Source: an uncultured Acetatifactor sp.
Lineage (GTDB): Bacteria; Bacillota; Clostridia; Lachnospirales; Lachnospiraceae
DNA length: 64,000 nucleotides
NCBI GenBank assembly: GCA_947625255.1
Contig: CANQNT010000001.1
Location: forward strand, 120,349-184,348
Direction of reading: 5' to 3'
Below the pieces are notes generated by a model, which was given only the letters and a program-made list of their open reading frames with translations, had not been told where the DNA came from and did no database searches. Both the position numbers and the translations under genes were made by a program. Positions 25,853 through 34,676 of the stretch are shown here, piece by piece (the first letter of the stretch is position 1; each line of letters opens with the position of its first letter).

Positions 25853-27043
25853 ATGGATACGACGTGTGACATGGATATCAGAGAGCGAGAATTTCAAAGA
25901 GTGTACGCCCAAGTGGATTTGGATGCCATTGTTGACAATGCCAGGAGCATGAAAGTCCATCTGGATTCCCATACACAGCTGCTCTGTGTGGTCAAAACCG
26001 ATGCCTATGGACATGGCAGCGTGCCGGTGGCACAAAGCCTTGAGCCTTATGATTTCCTGTTTGGATTTGCGGTGGCAACCGCGGAGGAAGCGCTGCAGCT
26101 TCGTCGAAGCGGCATCACTAAGCCGATCCTGATCCTGGGCTATACGTTTCCTTACAGCTATCGGACCCTGGTTTCCCAGGACCTGCGGCCGGCGATTTTC
26201 CGTATTGACAGCCTGGAGGAATTGTCCCGGGCAGCCCTTTTGGAAAAGAAAAATCTCAAGGTACACATCAAAGTGGATACAGGTATGAGCCGGATCGGTA
26301 TCCGTCCGGACGACCAGGGACTTGCTTTTGTTAAAAAGGCCATGTCCATGCCTGGCCTTGAAATAGAGGGGATTTTTACTCATTTTGCCAAAGCTGACGA
26401 GAAGGATAAAACCTCGGCTTATGAGCAGCTTCATCAGTTCCGGACCTTTATTGAGCGGATCAAAGAGGAATGTGGTTTGGAGATTCCCATCAAGCACTGT
26501 TCCAACAGCGCTTCTATTCTGGAGATGCCGTCCGCCCATATGGATGTGGTGCGTCCGGGCATCATCCTTTATGGGATCGCCCCTTCCGATGAGGTGGATA
26601 TGGGAATCATCCCGCTGCGCCCGGCCTTGTCCCTGCGCAGCCATATCGTTTACATAAAGCCTCTGCATCCGGGCCAGAGTGTCAGCTATGGCTGGACCTT
26701 TACCGCCTCGGAGGAAATGCGGATCGCTACGATTCCGGTGGGTTATGGGGATGGCTATCCTCGCTCCTTGTCCAACAAGGGTTATGTCCTGATTCATGGG
26801 AAAAGGGCCCCCATCGTGGGAAGAATCTGCATGGATCAGTTCATGGTGGATGTGACCCACATCCCGGAAACGGCGGAGGGAGATCTGGTCACCCTGATCG
26901 GAAAGGACGGGGAAGAGGAGATTACGGCCCAGGGGCTGGGAGAGCTTTCCGGACGATTTGCTTATGAGTTGGTCTGTGATCTGGGAAAGAGGATTCCCAG
27001 GGTCTATCTGCGGGACGGACGCGTTGTTCGTTTTTCCCGATAA
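25853..27043 (+). CDS. alr: Alanine racemase
   Basis: A PLP enzyme that makes D-alanine for peptidoglycan. The 396-residue protein has the PLP-binding lysine at residue 48 in VVKTDAYGHG, the barrel motifs KVDTGMSRIGI and FTHFAKAD, and the C-terminal domain with catalytic tyrosine in VSYGWTF near residue 279, plus GRICMDQFMVD. An alternative ATG six codons in is possible; the first ATG is kept. Cytoplasmic dimer by family. It is followed by a MazF gene, as in Bacillus. Confidence 0.95.
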   Translation: MDTTCDMDIREREFQRVYAQVDLDAIVDNARSMKVHLDSHTQLLCVVKTDAYGHGSVPVAQSLEPYDFLFGFAVATAEEALQLRRSGITKPILILGYTFPYSYRTLVSQDLRPAIFRIDSLEELSRAALLEKKNLKVHIKVDTGMSRIGIRPDDQGLAFVKKAMSMPGLEIEGIFTHFAKADEKDKTSAYEQLHQFRTFIERIKEECGLEIPIKHCSNSASILEMPSAHMDVVRPGIILYGIAPSDEVDMGIIPLRPALSLRSHIVYIKPLHPGQSVSYGWTFTASEEMRIATIPVGYGDGYPRSLSNKGYVLIHGKRAPIVGRICMDQFMVDVTHIPETAEGDLVTLIGKDGEEEITAQGLGELSGRFAYELVCDLGKRIPRVYLRDGRVVRFSR

Positions 27044-27150
27044 ATATGAATACCTTCAGATAAACTGGAAATACTGTTTGGTAGAAAGAACCAATGGGCC
27101 GGATTACAAGGGCCCGGACGACAAGACCATGTTTAGAAGAAGGAGAAGCC

Positions 27151-27492
27151 ATGAGAAGAGGAGATGTTTATTACGCGGATTTACGGCCGGTGGTGGGCTC
27201 GGAGCAGGGAGGCGTCAGGCCCGTCCTGATCATTCAAAACGACGTAGGCAACAGACATAGTCCCACGGTCATCTGCGCGGCAATTACTTCCAAGATGAAC
27301 AAGGCGAAGCTGCCTACTCATATTGAATTGAATGCCGGTCTGCATGACATGGATAAGGATTCCGTCATTTTGCTGGAACAGCTGCGCACGATCGATAAGA
27401 AACGCCTGAAAGACAAGGTATGCCACCTGGAAGGGGATATTATGCGCAAAGTCAACAGAGCGTTGATGGTGAGTCTTGAGCTGGATACATAG
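27151..27492 (+). CDS. mazF: MazF/PemK-family endoribonuclease toxin, no antitoxin visible
   Basis: A 113-residue protein of the MazF/NdoA family, which cuts mRNA at short sequences. It shows [21 protein letters not shown], cut here to its start, then RPVLIIQND and the S-rich [12 protein letters not shown] stretch. The ATG at 27151 has AGAAGGAG upstream; an earlier start at 27094 is out of place. In Bacillus the antitoxin gene ndoAI sits between alr and ndoA. Here the 107 bases between alr and mazF hold no such gene. Confidence 0.9.
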   Translation: MRRGDVYYADLRPVVGSEQGGVRPVLIIQNDVGNRHSPTVICAAITSKMNKAKLPTHIELNAGLHDMDKDSVILLEQLRTIDKKRLKDKVCHLEGDIMRKVNRALMVSLELDT

Positions 27493-27501
27493 GAACGGTT
27501 C

Positions 27502-27530
27502 TTGACGTTTGGTACATTATTTGTTATGAT
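27502..27530 (+). promoter_or_regulatory. Sigma-A promoter for yebC
   Basis: TTGACG, 17 bases, TATGAT, followed by a leader of about 130 bases. Confidence 0.6.
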
Positions 27531-27667
27531 AAAGAAAACAGGAACGAGAGTTGGTTTTCCCGGCCTGACGATGGCTGTGGGAAAGGCAATGCGCCTGGTC
27601 TTGCGAAAGGCCGGGCATTTCAGTGTGAGGAAAAGAGAAAAATCTGAAAAGAAAAGAGGATAAAGAA

Positions 27668-28396
27668 ATGTCAGGACATTCAAAATTTGCAAACATCAAG
27701 CATAAAAAGGAGAAAAACGATGCTGCCAAGGGTAAGATTTTCACCATCATCGGAAGAGAAATCGCCGTGGCGGTCAAGGCCGGCGGTCCGGATCCCAATA
27801 ATAACTTTAAGCTTGCTACCGTGATCGCAAAGGCAAAGGCCAACAATATGCCCAATGATACCATTGAGCGCGGCATTAAGAAAGCGGCCGGGGATTCCGG
27901 TAATGTGAATTACGAATATGTGACTTATGAAGGCTACGGCCCCGGCGGAATCGCCATTATCGTGGACGCTTTAACGGATAATAAGAACCGTACCGCGGCC
28001 AACATCCGCAGCGCATTTACCAAGGGTCAGGGCAACGTGGGAACGCCGGGCTGTGTTTCCTTTATGTTTGACCAGAAAGGACAGATCCTTGTGGACAAGG
28101 AAGAATGTGATCTGGACGCGGATGATCTGATGATGATGGCTTTGGACGCGGGAGCCGAGGATTTCAATGAGGAAGAGGACGACTTTGAGATTCTGACTTC
28201 CCCGGATGATTTTGATGAGGTGAGAGAAGCCCTGGACAAGGCCGGTATTCCCATGTTAAGCGCGGAAGTGACCATGATTCCCCAGAATTATGTGAAGGTG
28301 ACGGATGAGACCGCGATGAAAGGGCTGCAGAGAATTCTGGATATTTTGGATGAGGATGATGACGTACAGGCCGTTTATCATAACTGGGAAGAATAA
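27668..28396 (+). CDS. yebC: YebC/PmpR-family protein
   Basis: A 242-residue cytoplasmic protein of the YebC family, known as a transcription factor in some bacteria and as a translation factor that relieves ribosome stalling on proline runs in others. It begins [14 protein letters not shown] and carries [19 protein letters not shown] and YEGYGPGG, all typical. The length is standard. The stop codon lies in a 19-base tandem duplication. Confidence 0.95.
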   Translation: MSGHSKFANIKHKKEKNDAAKGKIFTIIGREIAVAVKAGGPDPNNNFKLATVIAKAKANNMPNDTIERGIKKAAGDSGNVNYEYVTYEGYGPGGIAIIVDALTDNKNRTAANIRSAFTKGQGNVGTPGCVSFMFDQKGQILVDKEECDLDADDLMMMALDAGAEDFNEEEDDFEILTSPDDFDEVREALDKAGIPMLSAEVTMIPQNYVKVTDETAMKGLQRILDILDEDDDVQAVYHNWEE

Positions 28397-28415
28397 TCAT
28401 AACTGGGAAGAATAA
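28378..28415 (+). repeat. 19-bp tandem duplication across the yebC stop codon
   Basis: The unit TCATAACTGGGAAGAATAA occurs twice without spacing (28378-28396, 28397-28415). The first copy encodes the last residues and stop of YebC; the second repeats them after the stop. Confidence 0.9.
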
Positions 28416-28428
28416 GGGGAGGACGTAA

Positions 28429-29370
28429 ATGGACAGGCTCGCAATTGTTGTGCCTTGCTATAATGAAGAGGAAGTGTTGAAAATTGCTTCGCAGACGCTG
28501 CGGGATGTGCTGGAGGATCTGATTCGGAAGGAAAAGATTGCCAGGGACAGTTTTCTGCTGTTTGTGAATGACGGCAGCAAGGATCATACCTGGGAGTTGA
28601 TCGAGGAAGAGCATCAGGCGCACCCGGAGCGGGTTCGCGGCGTAAAGCTGGCAGGCAATGTGGGACATCAGTTTGCCCTGACGGCCGGTCTGCTCACGGC
28701 CATGGAAATGAGTGATGTTACGATTTCCATAGACGCGGACTTGCAGGATGACGTGGCGGTGATCGAGGAAATGATTGACAAGTTCCACGCGGGGAATGAC
28801 ATTGTGTACGGTGTGCGTAAGGAACGTAAAACGGATACCTTTTTTAAGCGCACTACAGCGCAGGCCTTTTATAAATTGATGGCTTTGATGGGTGTGAAGA
28901 CGATTTACAACCATGCGGATTTTCGTTTAATGTCGAAACGCGCGGTAGAACAATTTTCCAAATATGGGGAGACGAACCTCTTTCTGCGTGGGATGATGCC
29001 ATTGATCGGGTATCAAACGGACTGCGTGTATTATGACCGTAAGGAGCGGGTGGCGGGTGAATCAAAATATCCGTTGAAGAAGATGCTTGCTTTGGCCTTT
29101 AACGGGATTTCATCCTTTAGTGTCAAGCCGATCAGCATGATTCTGGGACTTGGAGTGTTTATTATTATTTGTTCCCTTTTGGCCGCGGTGTATGCCCTGA
29201 TTTCTTATTTTACGGGCCATGTGGTGCAGGGATGGACCTCTCTGATTTTATCCATCTGGTTCCTGGGGGGCTTGCAGCTGTTGGCTATCGGACTGGTGGG
29301 CCAATATATCGGTAAGATTTACATGGAAGTGAAGCACAGACCGAGGTACAATATCGAAAAGGTTTTGTAA
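28429..29370 (+). CDS. GtrB/DPM-like family 2 glycosyltransferase
   Basis: A 313-residue membrane glycosyltransferase that would load a sugar on undecaprenyl phosphate. The GT2 domain has VVPCYNEEE, the metal-binding SIDADLQDD and HADFRLMSKRA, then ERVAGESKYP near residue 205. Two C-terminal membrane helices follow, as in GtrB and bactoprenol glucosyltransferases. The gene after it, 14 bases on, encodes a multi-helix membrane protein that may be its partner, in the manner of a GT-C enzyme that uses the lipid-linked sugar. Confidence 0.88.
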   Translation: MDRLAIVVPCYNEEEVLKIASQTLRDVLEDLIRKEKIARDSFLLFVNDGSKDHTWELIEEEHQAHPERVRGVKLAGNVGHQFALTAGLLTAMEMSDVTISIDADLQDDVAVIEEMIDKFHAGNDIVYGVRKERKTDTFFKRTTAQAFYKLMALMGVKTIYNHADFRLMSKRAVEQFSKYGETNLFLRGMMPLIGYQTDCVYYDRKERVAGESKYPLKKMLALAFNGISSFSVKPISMILGLGVFIIICSLLAAVYALISYFTGHVVQGWTSLILSIWFLGGLQLLAIGLVGQYIGKIYMEVKHRPRYNIEKVL

Positions 29371-29384
29371 GGTAGGGACAAAAG

Positions 29385-30833
29385 ATGCGTTGGAAGAAGA
29401 ATCAATTCAGTTACATATTATGGGCGGCTTATCTGACATGGGCGGGATTCTGTATTCTGGCCCTTGGCAGGCAAGTGGCTGCGTATTTTGGCGCGGCACA
29501 ATATTTTTCAGGCTTATTGATTGGAGCCTGCGGTATTGTGGCGGCTGGAATTTTGTTTTCGATTCTGCGCTTCTTATCTGAAAAAATCGGGAATTTTCTT
29601 CCGCAGTCGACTTTGGTGCGGGAGGCAGTCCAGGGAGTGATTTTGATCTGTTTGCTGATGGTGGGACTGGCATTTCGTGTCATGCATCTGCAATACGCGG
29701 GAGAGACGGCGGATTATTTTGGCATGGCCAGGGTTGTGGAGAGCGGAAATCTCACCCGGATCGTGGAGGGCGCGGAGTCCTTTTATGTGCAGGTTCTGCA
29801 TTCCTTGTATTTATTCGTGGGAAATAAATGGATCGCGGGAATCTTGCTGCAGATCGTCTTGCAGCTGATCGAGGGGGTTTTGTGTTATTTTGCTGTTCGC
29901 GGGGTTGCCGGAGGAATCTCTGGACTTTTTGCCGTGGGGTATTTGATGCTGGACCCTGCGTGCGTGGCGGATGGATTGGTCTATTCGCCGACAGTGCTTT
30001 ACCAGTGCGTTTACCTTTTGGGTTTTCTGGCTGTGACCCGGTATTTGAAGAAGCAGGCGGAAGAACGGATGGAAACCGTCTATGATACCCTGCTTTTGAT
30101 TTTTTCGGGAGTTCTGCTGGCCTTTGTATGTTTTTTGGATGTTACGGGTCTGTCTCTTCTGGCAATGCTTGTTTGTGTTATTTATTTACATAGGGATGGC
30201 GTAAGGGATGGCGGCCGTTTTGAGCGGGGAAAAACAAGCTCTCCGTGGGGGAAGGCGTATGTGAATCTGCCTGTGGTCTTTCTTTCCACCGTGGGATTTT
30301 TCCTGGCTTTTCTTTGGCTGGATGCCTATGCCGGGGGAATGAGCTTTGTTGCCGTCTGGATGGAAAAGTGGGAGATTTATTGGCGGACGAGGGCGGCGGC
30401 CGGCTTTTGGCAGGTGGGCAGTGACTGGGCGGTGCATTTTGTGATTGCCGTTGGAGTCTTGCTTGGCGTGCCTGCTTTTTTTTGCAGAAAGGATACGGAA
30501 AGAATCAGTCCGTGGATTCTGGTGCTGGCGGTACTCTGTCTGCTGGATGTGCTTGGACTGGGTCTGCATCTCCCCGGATTGATCTGGATGTTCGGAGCGG
30601 TCCTGGCGGGGATCGGTCTGGAAGATGGTTTGAGCGCCGAGGGGGCATCGGAGGAGACCGTAACGGACGAAGAGGGGAGGGATCCCAACGGCGGCTTCGA
30701 AATGCTGGAGAATCCGCTTCCCATGCCGAAGAAGCATAAGAAACGGGTAATGGATTTCGCCGTACAGCCCGACGAGGAGGAAATGAAATTCGATTACGAA
30801 GTGTCAGATGACGATGACTTTGATTATACTTAA
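29385..30833 (+). CDS. Multi-pass membrane protein, possible GT-C-type partner of the glycosyltransferase
   Basis: A 482-residue protein with about ten hydrophobic segments and a cytoplasm-type tail of some 60 residues that is acidic and ends DDDDFDY-T-like (residues EVSDDDDFDYT). After helix 3 an extracytoplasmic stretch reads MHLQYAGETADYFGMA, the place where GT-C enzymes have a catalytic acidic residue. No family assignment is secure. It is coupled to the GtrB-like gene, so a role in glycosylating an exported molecule is plausible. Confidence 0.6.
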   Translation: MRWKKNQFSYILWAAYLTWAGFCILALGRQVAAYFGAAQYFSGLLIGACGIVAAGILFSILRFLSEKIGNFLPQSTLVREAVQGVILICLLMVGLAFRVMHLQYAGETADYFGMARVVESGNLTRIVEGAESFYVQVLHSLYLFVGNKWIAGILLQIVLQLIEGVLCYFAVRGVAGGISGLFAVGYLMLDPACVADGLVYSPTVLYQCVYLLGFLAVTRYLKKQAEERMETVYDTLLLIFSGVLLAFVCFLDVTGLSLLAMLVCVIYLHRDGVRDGGRFERGKTSSPWGKAYVNLPVVFLSTVGFFLAFLWLDAYAGGMSFVAVWMEKWEIYWRTRAAAGFWQVGSDWAVHFVIAVGVLLGVPAFFCRKDTERISPWILVLAVLCLLDVLGLGLHLPGLIWMFGAVLAGIGLEDGLSAEGASEETVTDEEGRDPNGGFEMLENPLPMPKKHKKRVMDFAVQPDEEEMKFDYEVSDDDDFDYT

Positions 30834-30898
30834 GGAATGATTCGGACCCGTCTGAACTCACCTTTGAATCACGTTCGAATAAAAAATGAAAAATAGGA

Positions 30899-30951
30899 AA
30901 TGCTAGTAAGACCCAGGGCGGATTTCGCTTTTGGGTCTTATTGATTAGCAT
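30899..30951 (+). promoter_or_regulatory. Hairpin upstream of tepA
   Basis: TAAGACCCA pairs with TGGGTCTTA, with flanking ATGCTA/TTAGCAT extending the structure. Only a weak TTGATT follows, so it may be a terminator for the operon upstream or a leader element of tepA. Confidence 0.4.
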
Positions 30952-30966
30952 GGGAGGACGGAAACG

Positions 30967-31671
30967 ATGGCGGATCAGGAAGAAAAAGATGAAAAACAAA
31001 ATGTCGAGGAGCATAGGGATGATCGGATTGAAAAGACGGGACAGCTGACGCTGGACCAGAATCGACAAAAGCATAATCTGCATCTTTTGACCATAATCGG
31101 GGAGATCGAAGGACATGACAACCTGGCGGGAAATGCCAAAACCACCAAATACGAACATATTTTGCCCCAGCTGGCAGCCATCGAGGACAGTGATGAGATT
31201 CACGGAGTTCTGGTGCTGCTCAATACGATGGGAGGAGATGTGGAGGCCGGATTGGCCATTGCGGAGATGCTGGCTTCTTTAAGTAAGCCGACCGTTTCCC
31301 TGGTGTTGGGAGGAAGTCATTCCATCGGCGTCCCCATCGCGGTGAGTACCAGACATTCCTTTATCGTGCCTACGGGAACCATGGTCATCCATCCCGTGCG
31401 GATGAATGGAATGGTGATCGGAGTGCCTCAGACCTTTGATTATTTCAAACAGATTCAGGATCGGATTACAGGTTTTGTCTGCGGTCACAGTGATATTTCC
31501 AGGGAACGGTTTGAGGAGTTAATGATGGAAACGGGTGTATTGACCAAGGATGTGGGAACCATTTTGATGGGGGAAGAGGCGGTAAAAAACGGATTGATCG
31601 ACGAAGTGGGCGGAATTGACCGCGCGATCCGCTGCCTGCACCAGATGATCGACGAAGAATGGGATTCGTAA
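30967..31671 (+). CDS. tepA: ClpP-like serine protease TepA
   Basis: A 234-residue protein of the ClpP/crotonase fold, related to Bacillus TepA, reported to assist protein translocation. The charged 45-residue start is followed by GVLVLLNTMGGDVEAGLAIAEML-type signature (shown in part), GGSHSIGVPIA with the nucleophile serine, and VIHPVRMNG with the catalytic histidine. No signal peptide. It sits upstream of the FtsK/SpoIIIE gene, the same order as in Bacillus. Confidence 0.85.
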   Translation: MADQEEKDEKQNVEEHRDDRIEKTGQLTLDQNRQKHNLHLLTIIGEIEGHDNLAGNAKTTKYEHILPQLAAIEDSDEIHGVLVLLNTMGGDVEAGLAIAEMLASLSKPTVSLVLGGSHSIGVPIAVSTRHSFIVPTGTMVIHPVRMNGMVIGVPQTFDYFKQIQDRITGFVCGHSDISRERFEELMMETGVLTKDVGTILMGEEAVKNGLIDEVGGIDRAIRCLHQMIDEEWDS

Positions 31672-31680
31672 AATTATATG

Positions 31681-31709
31681 GTGACAAGTTGGAATAAAAA
31701 TGTTATACT
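31681..31709 (+). promoter_or_regulatory. Sigma-A-type promoter for ftsK
   Basis: GTGACA, 17 bases, TATACT. Its -10 box covers the first ATG of the long frame, which argues for the later start at 31754. Confidence 0.5.
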
Positions 31710-31753
31710 CTTTAGGGGCATGGATTGAAATCACAGATAAGGAGTGTAGCAAC

Positions 31754-34630
31754 ATGGCGTCTGCAGCAGGCAGGGGAACATCCGGTTCCAGAACATCCGG
31801 CAGCCGGGCAGCCGGTTCCAGGTCATCCGGTACAAAAAAAGGGGCCTCTTCCCGGAAACCGTCCGGATCCGGCAAAAAGAGTTCGAGGGCATATCAGGCG
31901 GAGCGGGATTATGAGTTGTTTCGGGAAATCGGACTGATCGTTTTGTTTGTGGCGATGGTCCTCTTGTTTTTGTGCAATTTCGGTATGATCGGCGTAGTGG
32001 GCGACGTTATTAGCGGAGTGTTGTTTGGACTGTTTGGCTGGACGGCGTATTTGGTCCCCGTCGCGGTGTTTGTGGCGGTGGCTTTTTGGTTTGCTAATGA
32101 AGGAAGTGCCACGGCTGTTCGTAAGCTGGCGGCGGGCGTAGTGTTGTTTTTGATGCTGGGCATGGTCTGTGAGCTAATTGGCAAGAACGCGTCCGGGCTT
32201 TTGCGGTATGACATTGCGGCCTTGTATCAGAGCAGCAAGGAATTTAAAAATGGCGGCGGCGTCCTGGCGGGCAGTCTGACTTACTTGTCCCTGCATTATC
32301 TTGAGACCATAGGGACGATTATTCTGATTTTGCTTTGCTCCGTGATCTGCGTGATTCTGATGACGGAGAAATTGGTTTTAAGCGGTATGAGGGAAAAAGG
32401 TTCCCTGATGCGGGAGCGGTCCAGGGAAAATTCCGAGCGCAGGCGCCAGATCGCGCGGGCGCGGCTGGAGGAGCGGGAGGCGCGCCGGCAGGAAGAGGAA
32501 GAAGCGCGCTGTCTGGAAGAAGAGGAACGCGGAGCCGGCGATAAAGAAGAGCCGGAGAGAACCGGTCGGCGCCGCAGGGAGCACCAGGAGGCCAGGCGGC
32601 AAAGGGCGCAGGAGCGGGAGGACGAAAAGATTCTGCGTATCAATAAGAGAGCCGTGGGGGTAACGATTGATACCTCCTTAAACAAGCGGTCGAAGAACCG
32701 GGACGATATTCATGAAATTACCATGGATTATTTGGAAGAGGGAACTGAGGAGAGCCCGGAAAGAGGAGAAAGTGCCGGGTCCCGGAAGAGTGGGGAATTT
32801 GATTTTGAACGGATCAGCATACGAAGCGATCGTCAGAATCTAACGCAGGAAACGGAAAATACTATGGACGTGGCCGCGGAGCCGGAGCAGATTTCACAGG
32901 AAGATTCACAAGGGGAAACTGCGGGAACGGATCTTCGTCCCCGGAAACCTCCGGAAACGCAGGAGCGGGATGCTCCGTCAAGGGAGTCTGCCGCGTCAGA
33001 AAGTATGCCGCTTACCAGGGAGGCGGAGTCGATTCCGGTTTATAGTGAGGCTACCGGAGGACCCAGGCGTCCGACTGCCAGGCTTCCGGAGGGCGGTGGG
33101 GACGATGGTTCCATGGATTCCCAGGTACATAAGGAGATTCTCAAGGCAGAGAAGAAAGTTCTTCAGAAATATATTTTCCCGCCTTATTCGAAGCTGCAGA
33201 AAGGGCCGGACCGTCCTGTGGATTCCAGCAAGGAGCTGCGGGAAACCGCCATGCGTCTGCAGCAGACATTGGCTACCTTTGGCGTGAGAGTAACCATTAC
33301 GGATATCAGCCAGGGGCCCAGCGTTACCAGGTATGAGATGCAGCCTGAACAGGGAGTGAAGGTCAGCAAGATTGTGGGGCTGGCGGATGATATTAAATTG
33401 AATCTGGCGGCGACGGATATTCGTATTGAAGCCCCGATTCCCGGAAAAGCGGCCGTCGGCATTGAGGTTCCCAACAAGGAAAACATGGTGGTCGCCCTGC
33501 GGGATCTTTTGGAAAGCAGGGAGTTTAAGGCGTTCCCGTCCAATCTGGCTTTCGCGGTAGGAAAGGATATTGCGGGGCAGGTGGTGGTGTCGGATATCGC
33601 CAAGATGCCCCATATGCTGATCGCGGGAGCCACGGGTTCCGGGAAATCCGTATGTATCAATACCTTGATCATGAGCATCCTTTATAAGGCGCATCCGGAT
33701 GACGTGAAGCTGATCATGGTGGATCCCAAGGTGGTGGAATTAAGCGTGTATAACGGGATTCCCCATTTGCTGATTCCTGTTGTGACGGATCCGAAGAAGG
33801 CTTCCGCGGCCCTGCATTGGGGCGTGTCGGAGATGAACGATCGCTACAAGAAATTTGCCGACTTCAATGTGCGGGATTTGAAAGGATATAATAAGAAGAT
33901 TGAAACAATGAAAGAAGAGGGACAAGAGAATGTCCCTGCCAAGCTGCCGCAGATTGTGATCATAGTGGACGAGCTTGCGGATCTGATGATGGTGGCCCCG
34001 GGAGAAGTGGAAGAATCCATTTGCCGTTTGGCTCAGTTGGCACGGGCGGCAGGAATTCACCTGATTATCGCAACCCAGCGTCCCAGCGTGGATGTCATTA
34101 CAGGTCTGATCAAGGCCAATATGCCCAGCCGTGTGGCTTTTGCGGTTTCCAGCGGTGTGGATTCCCGCACCATTCTGGATATGGTGGGTGCGGAAAAGCT
34201 GCTGGGAAAGGGCGATATGCTCTTTTATCCTCAGGGGTATTCCAAACCGGCCAGAATCCAGGGCGCGTTCGTGTCGGATAAAGAAGTATCGGATGTGGTG
34301 GACTTTTTAAAGAATCAGGCCATCGGCAATGTTTATTCTTCAGACGTGGAGGCCCAGATCAAGAATCTGGGAAGCGGCGCGGGCACGGGTTCCGGCGGAG
34401 GAAGCGAGCGGGATGAATATTTCGAAGAGGCCGGCAGATTCGTTATTGAAAAAGAAAAGGCGACAATCGGCGCCCTTCAGCGGCTCTTGAAGATCGGATT
34501 CAACCGCGCCGCCCGTATCATAGACCAATTGGAGGAATATGGAGTTGTTGGCGAGGAAGAGGGTACGAAGCCGCGCAAGGTGCTGATGAGCGAAGAGGAG
34601 TTCGAACGTTTGTTGGAGGAACTGCCGTAA
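31754..34630 (+). CDS. ftsK: FtsK/SpoIIIE-family DNA translocase
   Basis: Pumps DNA through the division or sporulation septum. The 958-residue protein starts with a Ser/Gly/Arg-rich tail with GSR and SSG repeats, then about four or five membrane helices (residues 55-210), a long highly charged linker, and the motor. The motor has Walker A AGATGSGKSV near residue 622 and Walker B IVDELADLMM near 735. The C-terminal gamma winged helix reads LQRLLKIGFNRAARI. The ATG at 31754 has AAGGAG upstream. Whether it is the vegetative or sporulation translocase cannot be told here. Confidence 0.95.
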   Translation: MASAAGRGTSGSRTSGSRAAGSRSSGTKKGASSRKPSGSGKKSSRAYQAERDYELFREIGLIVLFVAMVLLFLCNFGMIGVVGDVISGVLFGLFGWTAYLVPVAVFVAVAFWFANEGSATAVRKLAAGVVLFLMLGMVCELIGKNASGLLRYDIAALYQSSKEFKNGGGVLAGSLTYLSLHYLETIGTIILILLCSVICVILMTEKLVLSGMREKGSLMRERSRENSERRRQIARARLEEREARRQEEEEARCLEEEERGAGDKEEPERTGRRRREHQEARRQRAQEREDEKILRINKRAVGVTIDTSLNKRSKNRDDIHEITMDYLEEGTEESPERGESAGSRKSGEFDFERISIRSDRQNLTQETENTMDVAAEPEQISQEDSQGETAGTDLRPRKPPETQERDAPSRESAASESMPLTREAESIPVYSEATGGPRRPTARLPEGGGDDGSMDSQVHKEILKAEKKVLQKYIFPPYSKLQKGPDRPVDSSKELRETAMRLQQTLATFGVRVTITDISQGPSVTRYEMQPEQGVKVSKIVGLADDIKLNLAATDIRIEAPIPGKAAVGIEVPNKENMVVALRDLLESREFKAFPSNLAFAVGKDIAGQVVVSDIAKMPHMLIAGATGSGKSVCINTLIMSILYKAHPDDVKLIMVDPKVVELSVYNGIPHLLIPVVTDPKKASAALHWGVSEMNDRYKKFADFNVRDLKGYNKKIETMKEEGQENVPAKLPQIVIIVDELADLMMVAPGEVEESICRLAQLARAAGIHLIIATQRPSVDVITGLIKANMPSRVAFAVSSGVDSRTILDMVGAEKLLGKGDMLFYPQGYSKPARIQGAFVSDKEVSDVVDFLKNQAIGNVYSSDVEAQIKNLGSGAGTGSGGGSERDEYFEEAGRFVIEKEKATIGALQRLLKIGFNRAARIIDQLEEYGVVGEEEGTKPRKVLMSEEEFERLLEELP

Positions 34631-34676
34631 AGCGGGATGACGGCGTTTGGCCATACATAAGGAAAGGAAGAGGAAC

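Noticed and set aside
25823..26860. A 345-codon minus-strand frame
   Set aside because: It is antisense to alr and has no domain or ribosome site.
30899..30951. Hairpin upstream of tepA as a clear terminator
   Set aside because: The stem is good but the T-run after it is too short, so it is reported only as a hairpin of unsettled role.
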